The notes beneath the pieces were generated by a model. It saw nothing but the letters and a program-made list of their open reading frames with translations. It did not search any database and was not told the origin of the DNA. 64,000 nucleotides of DNA, taken from assembly GCF_003716325.1 (NCBI RefSeq), contig NZ_RDSR01000006.1:62001-126000 (forward strand), given 5' to 3'. Numbering within the stretch: position 1 is the first letter of the stretch; each line of letters begins with the position of its first letter. Shown piece by piece: positions 58,839 to 64,000 of the stretch. Position numbers and translations under genes: made by a program. This DNA is from Cryobacterium tepidiphilum. GTDB taxonomy: Bacteria > Actinomycetota > Actinomycetes > Actinomycetales > Microbacteriaceae.

Positions 58839-60227
58839 CTACTGCTGCGATCCCACCGGCTGCCGCACGCGATACTGCGAGCCCTGGTGCTCCTCCGGGA
58901 GACGGTCACCCCGGCCGTGCAGCTTGTGGCGCAGGCTTCCCGGCGTGTACTCCTCCGGGTATGCGCCCCGGCGGCGGAGCTCCGGGATCACGTAGGTGAC
59001 GACATCCTCGAAGGTGCCGGGGGTGATCGCGTAGGCGAGGTTGAAGCCGTCCACGTCGGTGTCCTCCACCCACTCCTGCAGGTGGTCGGCGACCTCCGAG
59101 GGCGAGCCGACGATGAACGGGCCGAGGCCGCCGATCGCGCCGAGCCTCGCGATGTCGCGCACCTTCCACTCGCTGCCGTCCTCGTTCGCCTCCTGATAGT
59201 TGGCGACGGTCGACTGGATGGCGTTGCTCTTGACGTTTCCGATCGGCTCATCGAGGTCGTACGTCGACAAGTCGATGCCCATCCAGCCCGACATGAACAC
59301 GAGGGCGCCCTCTTCGCTGGCGTAGGTCAGGTAGTCGTGGTACTTCGCGTTCGCCTTCTCGCTCGTCTCATCGGTGATGATCGTGAGCAGCGTGTAGATC
59401 TTCGCCGAATACCGGTCACGGCCGGCGGCCTCCAGGGCGTCACGGATGCGCGACACCGTGGCCTTCAGGCCGGCCTTCGTCGACGAGGCCACGAAGATGG
59501 CTTCGGCGTTGCCCGCGGCGAAGGCGATGCCGCGCGGCGAGGCGCCGGCCTGGTAGATGACGGGGGTGCGCTGGGTCGACGGCTCAGACAGGTGGATGCC
59601 GGGAACGGTGAAGTTCTTGCCGTAGTGGCCGATCTCGTGCACCTTCGCCGGGTCGGTGAACACGCCGGTCTCCCGGTCGCGCACGACGGCGTCATCCTCC
59701 CAGGAGCCCTCCCAGAGCTTGTAGAGCACCTCGAGGTATTCGTCGGCGACGTCGTAGCGGTCGTCGTGCTCGAGCTGGTCCTCGTGCCCCATGTTGCGGG
59801 CGGCGGAGGGGAGGTAGCCGGTCACGACGTTCCAGCCAACGCGACCGTTCGTCAGGTGGTCGAGGGTCGACATCCGCCGGGCGAACGGATACGGGTGCTC
59901 GTAGGCGGTGCCGGCCGTGACGCCGAAGCCGAGGTGCTCGGTCGCGGCGGCCATCGCCGAAATCAGCAGGATGGGGTCGTTCACCGGCACCTGGGCGCCG
60001 TGCCGGATGGCGGCCTCGTTGGAGCCGCCGTACACGTCGTACGTGCCGAGCACGTCGGCGATGAAGATGCCGTCGAAGGTGCCGCGTTCGAGGAGCTTGG
60101 CGAGGTCGGTCCAGTAGGAGAGGTCCTTGTACCGCCAGGACTGGTCTTCCGGGTGGCGCCACATGCCGGAGGACTGGTGGGCGACGCAGTTCATGTCGAA
60201 AGCGTTGAATCGGATCTGCCTGGTCAT
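58839..60227 (-). CDS. Flavin-dependent monooxygenase, NtaA/SnaA family
   Basis: A 462-residue LLM-class enzyme using FMNH2 from a separate reductase. It shows [20 protein letters not shown] at the start, [39 protein letters not shown] (the family's signature NxVT) and [15 protein letters not shown]. Members oxidise sulfur, nitrogen or xenobiotic substrates such as dibenzothiophene or nitrilotriacetate; the substrate here is unknown. No reductase gene lies nearby. Confidence 0.88.
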   Translation of the reverse strand: MTRQIRFNAFDMNCVAHQSSGMWRHPEDQSWRYKDLSYWTDLAKLLERGTFDGIFIADVLGTYDVYGGSNEAAIRHGAQVPVNDPILLISAMAAATEHLGFGVTAGTAYEHPYPFARRMSTLDHLTNGRVGWNVVTGYLPSAARNMGHEDQLEHDDRYDVADEYLEVLYKLWEGSWEDDAVVRDRETGVFTDPAKVHEIGHYGKNFTVPGIHLSEPSTQRTPVIYQAGASPRGIAFAAGNAEAIFVASSTKAGLKATVSRIRDALEAAGRDRYSAKIYTLLTIITDETSEKANAKYHDYLTYASEEGALVFMSGWMGIDLSTYDLDEPIGNVKSNAIQSTVANYQEANEDGSEWKVRDIARLGAIGGLGPFIVGSPSEVADHLQEWVEDTDVDGFNLAYAITPGTFEDVVTYVIPELRRRGAYPEEYTPGSLRHKLHGRGDRLPEEHQGSQYRVRQPVGSQQ

Positions 60228-60301
60228 GCATCGATGCTGCCGGAGCGGCTCCCGGCAGGCCAGAGCGCCCGCATTATTTCGTCACATACGCGCCGCCGCC
60301 G

Positions 60302-60395
60302 CCGCTACCCGATCTGCCCGCCGCTACCCGACCCGCCCGCCGCTACCCGATCGGCGCACCGCGGCCGCTCCAGCGCTAGCGGATCGCCGAAACGT
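60302..60395. repeat. Inverted relative of the 21301 repeat, with 19-base tandem units
   Basis: CCGCTACCC recurs at 60302, 60321 and 60340 (period 19). After it come CGCTCCAGCGCTAGCG and CGCCGAAACGTGGA. Read on the minus strand this gives CCACGTTTCGGCGA...GGGTAGCGGCGG, the same order of words as at 21293-21378. The flanking spacer 60396-60502 is a G-rich run with no gene. Confidence 0.6.
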
Positions 60396-60502
60396 GGACA
60401 GAGGCGGGGGGGGGCGGCGCGAGGCGGCGCGGGGCGGGCGCGGGCGCGGGGCGCGGCGGAGTGCGCGCGACGGTGTGGCGCGGCACGGCGGCGGCGGTTC
60501 TG

Positions 60503-61390
60503 TCAGCGAGCGTCGCGGCGGTACTGCACGTCGACGGTGAAGTCGGTGAACCCGAGGGAGCGGTACAGCCGCACCGCCGGCTCGTTGTCGGCCTCCACGT
60601 AGAGCGCGGCGGCCTGGCATCCGCGCTCGAGCAGCCGCGCCAGCCCCGCGTTCATGAGCGCCCGACCGAGGCCCTGGCCGGCGGCATCCGGGTGCACGCC
60701 GATCACGTAGATCTCGCCGACTCGGTCGGCGTCGCCGGGCTCGATCTTCAGCCAGTTGTAGCCGATCATGCGCCCGCCCGCGTCGCGGGCCACCAGGAGG
60801 TCGCCGGCGTCGAACCACGGCTCCGCCTGCCGGGCGGCGAGGTCGGTGGCGGTGAGCGCGCCCTGCTCGGGATGGTGGGCGAAGACCAGAGCGTTCAGCG
60901 CCACCCAGTCGTCGGCGTCGACGCCCGGGCGGAACGCCTCGATGCGCAAACCCTGGGAGAGCGCTGCGGCGGCCGGCTCGGGGATCGGCGACACGCGCAG
61001 CTGCAGCAGCGTGCGCACGGATGCGAAGCCGAAGCGAACGGCGAGCGCGGCGGCCCCGGGGTGGTCGCCGTGCGCCCACGCGAAGAGCTGCTCGCCGGCG
61101 GGCACCCGGTCGAGGAGCGAGGGCAGGGCGGCGGTCGCGACCCCGCGGCGCCGGCTCCCCGGCACGACGACGAGGTCGAGCTCCCCGGCGCCGAGGATCG
61201 CGGCGCCGACCGCCTCGCCGCCAGCCTGCGTGAGCAGGAACGGCTCCCGGCGGCCGGAGGCGATGTCGAGCATCGCCTGCTCGTTGAAGGGCCGGTAGCC
61301 GTCGACGGATGCCGCCTGCTCGGCGACCTCTCGGACGGCGGCCTGCGCCGCGGCATCCGTTGCGCTATGGACTGACAGGGAGTTTTTCAT
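60503..61390 (-). CDS. mshD: Mycothiol synthase
   Basis: A 295-residue double-GNAT enzyme that acetylates the cysteine of Cys-GlcN-Ins to complete mycothiol. The N-terminal GNAT half is degenerate ([17 protein letters not shown]). The C-terminal half is intact, with [20 protein letters not shown] and [28 protein letters not shown] precedes the ATG. The start overlaps the glnR 3' end by 26 bases. The glnR-mshD pairing also occurs in Mycobacterium. Confidence 0.93.
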   Translation of the reverse strand: MKNSLSVHSATDAAAQAAVREVAEQAASVDGYRPFNEQAMLDIASGRREPFLLTQAGGEAVGAAILGAGELDLVVVPGSRRRGVATAALPSLLDRVPAGEQLFAWAHGDHPGAAALAVRFGFASVRTLLQLRVSPIPEPAAAALSQGLRIEAFRPGVDADDWVALNALVFAHHPEQGALTATDLAARQAEPWFDAGDLLVARDAGGRMIGYNWLKIEPGDADRVGEIYVIGVHPDAAGQGLGRALMNAGLARLLERGCQAAALYVEADNEPAVRLYRSLGFTDFTVDVQYRRDAR

Positions 61391-62051
61391 CGTCGTCCTC
61401 CTGCAGGTTGAACCGGTACCCGACGTTGCGCACCGTGCCGATCAGCGACTCGTGGTCGCCGAGCTTCGCGCGCAACCGCCGCACGTGAACGTCGACCGTG
61501 CGCGTGCCGCCGAAGTAGTCGTACCCCCACACTTCGCTGAGAAGCTGCTCACGGGTGAAGACGCGTGACGGGTGCGCGGCGAGGAACCGCAGCAGCTCGA
61601 ACTCCTTGAAGGTCAGGTCGAGCGGCGTGCCGTGGATCTTCACCGAGTAGTTGGCCTCGTCGATGAGGATGCCGGCGGCCCGGATCACCGGTGCCGGCTC
61701 GTCGCCGTGCACCCGGCCGGTGGCGAGGCGGATGCGGGCGTCGATCTCGGCCGGGCCGGCCGTGTCGAGGATCACGTCGTCGGCGCCCCAGTCCGGGCTG
61801 ATCGCACTGAACCCGCCCTCGGTGATGACCACGAGCAGCGGCACCGACAGGCCGGTGGTGCGGAGGATCTGGCAGAGCGACTTGGCCGCGAGGAGGTTCG
61901 TGCGGGCGTCGATGAGCACCGCGTCGGATTCCGGGGCGTCGACCAGCTGGTCAGGGCGTGCCGGAATGACCCGGGCGTTGTGCGAGAGCAGGGCCAGGGC
62001 GGGAAGAACGTCATTGTCGACTGCAGAGGTAACGATCAACAACTGCGCCAC
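61365..62051 (-). CDS. glnR: GlnR-type response regulator
   Basis: About 228 residues: an atypical receiver domain ([14 protein letters not shown] keeps an Asp, but the acidic N-terminal pocket is missing) and a winged-helix DNA-binding domain ([52 protein letters not shown]). GlnR proteins are orphan regulators of nitrogen genes that work without phosphorylation. GTG 62051 is preferred because GGAGG lies 6 bases upstream; ATG 62057 directly abuts that GGAGG. mshD next door supports the name. Confidence 0.85.
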   Translation of the reverse strand: MAQLLIVTSAVDNDVLPALALLSHNARVIPARPDQLVDAPESDAVLIDARTNLLAAKSLCQILRTTGLSVPLLVVITEGGFSAISPDWGADDVILDTAGPAEIDARIRLATGRVHGDEPAPVIRAAGILIDEANYSVKIHGTPLDLTFKEFELLRFLAAHPSRVFTREQLLSEVWGYDYFGGTRTVDVHVRRLRAKLGDHESLIGTVRNVGYRFNLQEDDDEKLPVSP

Positions 62052-62123
62052 GCGCATCCTCCAAATATCGTGCCGCAATACTACCGTGCGGCCCCCGCCC
62101 CGCCGGCAGGGCAGAATGGGAGG

Positions 62124-62387
62124 GTGAGCTGGCAGTGGAGGAGCATTACGACCGTCTGGGTCGTGGCCGTCGTCTTTGCCGTGCTCATCGGCATCTTCTC
62201 GAGCGCCGAACACCGGTTCGCGTGGATCAGCCTCGCGCTCGGCGGCTCCGTCATCGTCACGCTCGTCGTGCAGCTGGGAACCCGGCAGGTGGTGGGGTAC
62301 GTGGGCCGCGTGACGGCCAGCATCGTCGGGTCGGTCGTCATCCTGGCGGTCGCCACCGGCATCCTCTCGCTGGTCGACCTGGCCTAG
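62124..62387 (+). CDS. Small three-helix membrane protein
   Basis: An 87-residue protein with hydrophobic stretches at about residues 7-23 ([17 protein letters not shown]), 32-48 and 62-84. The GTG start follows CAGAAT by 6 bases (GGGAGG between, which could also act as a ribosome site). It is divergent from glnR. Family unknown to me; similar genes are expected in the same place in related genomes. An open frame extends far upstream antisense to glnR and is not used. Confidence 0.7.
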   Translation: MSWQWRSITTVWVVAVVFAVLIGIFSSAEHRFAWISLALGGSVIVTLVVQLGTRQVVGYVGRVTASIVGSVVILAVATGILSLVDLA

Positions 62388-62391
62388 AAGC

Positions 62392-62397
62392 TAGAAT
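62392..62397 (+). promoter_or_regulatory. -10 element of the 62404 gene, leaderless
   Basis: TAGAAT, 6 bases (CGAACC), ATG. It lies between two small membrane genes and may also drive the nitrobindin-like and ygfZ genes. Confidence 0.55.
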
Positions 62398-62403
62398 CGA
62401 ACC

Positions 62404-62508
62404 ATGTCGCTCGAACTCCTCTTCCTGGGCCTGCTCGCGCTGGCCAGCCTCTCGATCGCCTACGTCTCCGTCGTGGTGCTGTACCGGCTGTTCCGGGGGC
62501 AGCGGTAA
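62404..62508 (+). CDS. Tiny single-helix membrane protein (34 residues)
   Basis: A 34-residue frame with one hydrophobic helix (LFLGLLALASLSIAYVSVVV, about residues 6-25) and a basic tail LYRLFRGQR. The start is set by TAGAAT 6 bases upstream. The stop lies 6 bases before the next gene. Its size, positive inside end and position argue for a true small membrane protein. Function unknown. Confidence 0.6.
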   Translation: MSLELLFLGLLALASLSIAYVSVVVLYRLFRGQR

Positions 62509-62514
62509 CCGGCC

Positions 62515-63129
62515 ATGATCGAGCTGCCGGTCGGGATTCCGTCTGAACTCGTTCCGCTCTCCTGGCTGGTGGGGGAATGGGAGGGCACCGGTGTGCTCGA
62601 CTACGCCGTCGGCGAGGAGCGGGTGCTGCGCGAGTTCGGGCAGCGGGTGGAGTTCAGCCACGATGAGCTCCCGCACCTGGGTTACAGCTCGTACACCTGG
62701 CTGGAGCCCGAGACGCCGGATGGCGAGCGCACCCCGCTCGTGACCGAGACCGGGTACTGGCGCCTCAGCCGTGCCCAGGGCGACGCCGACCCGGGTCCCG
62801 GCCTGCTGCCGGGCGTCGGGGAGCGGCCGTTCACCAACGCCGAGGCGGTTGAGACGCTCCGCAACGCCGACGGCGGCTTCGACATCGAGGTGAGCCTCGT
62901 GCACCCCGGCGGCGTCGCCGAGCTCTACCTGGGCCAGGTCAAGGGCCCCCGCATCGACCTGACAACGGATGCCGTGCTCCGCACCAAGGGTGCCAAGCCG
63001 TATGCCGCCGCCACCCGCATGTATGGCCTCGTCGACAACCACCTGCTCTGGGCGTGGGACATGGCCGCCCTCGGGCAGGATCTGCGCACGCACGCCTCCG
63101 CCCGGCTCGCCCGGGTGGAGCCGGTCTGA
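62515..63129 (+). CDS. FABP/nitrobindin-like beta-barrel protein
   Basis: A 204-residue protein of the DUF1794/FABP-like family (Rv0813c in M. tuberculosis). It has the opening PLSWLVGEWEGTGVLDY and ETGYWRL, and a C-terminal YGLVDNHLLWAWDMAALGQ. Nitrobindins hold heme through a His on the last strands, and the late His here (VDNHLLW) is near that place. It may bind heme or a fatty ligand. It overlaps ygfZ by one base. Confidence 0.85.
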   Translation: MIELPVGIPSELVPLSWLVGEWEGTGVLDYAVGEERVLREFGQRVEFSHDELPHLGYSSYTWLEPETPDGERTPLVTETGYWRLSRAQGDADPGPGLLPGVGERPFTNAEAVETLRNADGGFDIEVSLVHPGGVAELYLGQVKGPRIDLTTDAVLRTKGAKPYAAATRMYGLVDNHLLWAWDMAALGQDLRTHASARLARVEPV

Positions 63130-64000
63130 TGACCGACACCCTGCCGGTGGCGTACCGCTCGCCGCTCATCGACCTCGACGCCGCCGTCGAAGCGGACGGC
63201 ATCGACGCGGGCGTCGCCGCCCACTACGGCAACCCGGTCGTCGAGCAGCGCCGCCTCGCCTCCGGCGCGGCCATCGTCGACCTGTCCCACCACGCCGTGC
63301 TCGGCATCAGCGGGCCCGACCGGCTCAGCTGGCTGAACTCCGTGTCGAGCCAGGCGCTCACCGCGCTGCCGCCGGGCGAGTCCACCGAGACGCTGCTGCT
63401 CGACCCGACCGGGCACCTGGAGTACGCCATCCGCGTGCTCGACGACGGCGTTGAGCTGTGGCTGCTCGTCGAGGCGGCCGAGGCGCCGGGCCTGAAGGCG
63501 TGGCTCGAGAAGATGCGGTTCATGCTGCGGGTGGAGATCACCGACCACACGGCGGAGTTCGCCACGATCGGCGGGATGGCCGCGTCGCCGGCGGATGTCG
63601 GGGTGGAGCCGGCCGCGCCCAACGGCGTTCCCCTGATCTGGCGCGACCCGTGGGCCGGGGTCACCGGTGGCGGGCACCAGTACGCCGAGTCGCGGCCGGA
63701 GCCCGAGTGGACGTGGTGGGAGGCGCTCGTGCCGCGGGCCGCACTGGCGGAGCTGGCGGCATCCGTTGCCCCGGGCGGTGTCGCCGGGCTGATCGCCGCC
63801 GAGGCGCTCCGCATCGCCGCGTGGCGACCCCGCGCCGCCATGGACGCCGACGCGAAGACGATCCCGCACGAGCTGGACTGGCTGCGCACCGCCGTGCACC
63901 TGAACAAGGGCTGCTACCGGGGCCAGGAGACGGTCGCGAAGGTGCACAACCTCGGCCACCCGCCGCGCCGGCTGGTGCTGCTGCACCTCGACGGGTCGGA
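63129..64000 (+). CDS. ygfZ: YgfZ/GcvT-type folate-binding protein, cut by window end
   Basis: 290 residues visible, with the 3' end beyond the window. The hallmark NKGCYRGQETVAKVHNLG, with the Cys of the K-G-C-Y-x-G-Q-E motif, is near residue 260. The N-terminal GcvT-like folate domain has VVEQRRLASGAAIVDLSHH. YgfZ helps maturation of some iron-sulfur enzymes using THF. The ATG overlaps the preceding stop (TGATG). Confidence 0.92.
   Translation, partial: MTDTLPVAYRSPLIDLDAAVEADGIDAGVAAHYGNPVVEQRRLASGAAIVDLSHHAVLGISGPDRLSWLNSVSSQALTALPPGESTETLLLDPTGHLEYAIRVLDDGVELWLLVEAAEAPGLKAWLEKMRFMLRVEITDHTAEFATIGGMAASPADVGVEPAAPNGVPLIWRDPWAGVTGGGHQYAESRPEPEWTWWEALVPRAALAELAASVAPGGVAGLIAAEALRIAAWRPRAAMDADAKTIPHELDWLRTAVHLNKGCYRGQETVAKVHNLGHPPRRLVLLHLDGS

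Noticed and set aside
60301..60350. CRISPR-like array from the three 19-base units
   Set aside because: Units are contiguous with no unique spacers, and there are no cas genes; it is a short tandem repeat in an intergenic element.

Overview
The window is chromosomal DNA of a high-GC actinomycete, most likely a member of the Microbacteriaceae (order Micrococcales). That placement is inferred from several things: mycothiol genes (mshD and a DinB-type mycothiol transferase), actinobacterial pairings (mutT1 next to ppk, glnR next to mshD, a PerM-like gene before purN-purH), strong G/C preference at third codon positions, and a tight gene layout with many 1-4 base overlaps. No prophage, IS element, rRNA or CRISPR array was seen. 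There is one tRNA (Lys, TTT).

Layout. 1-7801: end of guaA, then a phosphate block made of the senX3-regX3 two-component pair (minus strand), phoU and pstSCAB (plus strand), with PHO-box-like 11-base repeats before pstS and phoU and a hairpin between pstS and pstC. 7802-15162: small membrane proteins, a BI-1 family protein, a PIN-type toxin-antitoxin pair, the PcrA/UvrD helicase, a FUSC protein and a VIT1-type transporter. 15265-21255: sucCD, a PerM-like membrane protein, purN and purH. 21256-28161: an intergenic repeat, a heterodimeric ABC exporter, an alkyltransferase-like protein, a GNAT enzyme, icd and two palindromic elements. 28162-36768: a lipoprotein, then a minus-strand operon of two ABC ATPases and two very large FtsX-type permeases. 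36842-43871: a second PIN toxin-antitoxin pair, purU, an aldo-keto reductase, a PRC-barrel protein, a mycothiol transferase, an old-yellow-enzyme homologue and an SDR. 43872-46158: a ZTP riboswitch controlling glyA-folD. 46268-51106: a gamma carbonic anhydrase and the galactose genes (galT-galK opposite a DeoR regulator and galM). 51090-60227: DUF445, an AlkD-like repair protein, tRNA-Lys, a candidate structured RNA, a YrhK-like protein, paired hairpin repeats, a PabC-like enzyme, mutT1, ppk and a flavin monooxygenase. 60503-64000: mshD, glnR, small membrane proteins, a nitrobindin-like protein and ygfZ (cut by the window end).

How it works together. Phosphate is handled twice: uptake and its sensor (Pst, PhoU, SenX3-RegX3) at the start, and polyphosphate (Ppk) near the end. 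One-carbon and purine metabolism recur (purN, purH, purU, glyA, folD, guaA, YgfZ), and a ZTP riboswitch fits that theme. icd and sucCD carry a shared inverted-repeat motif upstream.

Main unexplained structure. (1) A 96-98 bp element with terminal inverted repeats of about 14-17 bp occurs three times. Two copies lie after icd, and one is read in frame inside galK, resembling the palindromic elements of Rickettsia. (2) Many genes have a TANNNT hexamer exactly 6 (rarely 7) bases before the start codon, which indicates widespread leaderless transcription. (3) The word GCATCCG/CGGATGC is conspicuously frequent and imposes otherwise rare codons. (4) A folded, promoter-preceded, gene-free stretch at 53949-54041 looks like a non-coding RNA.
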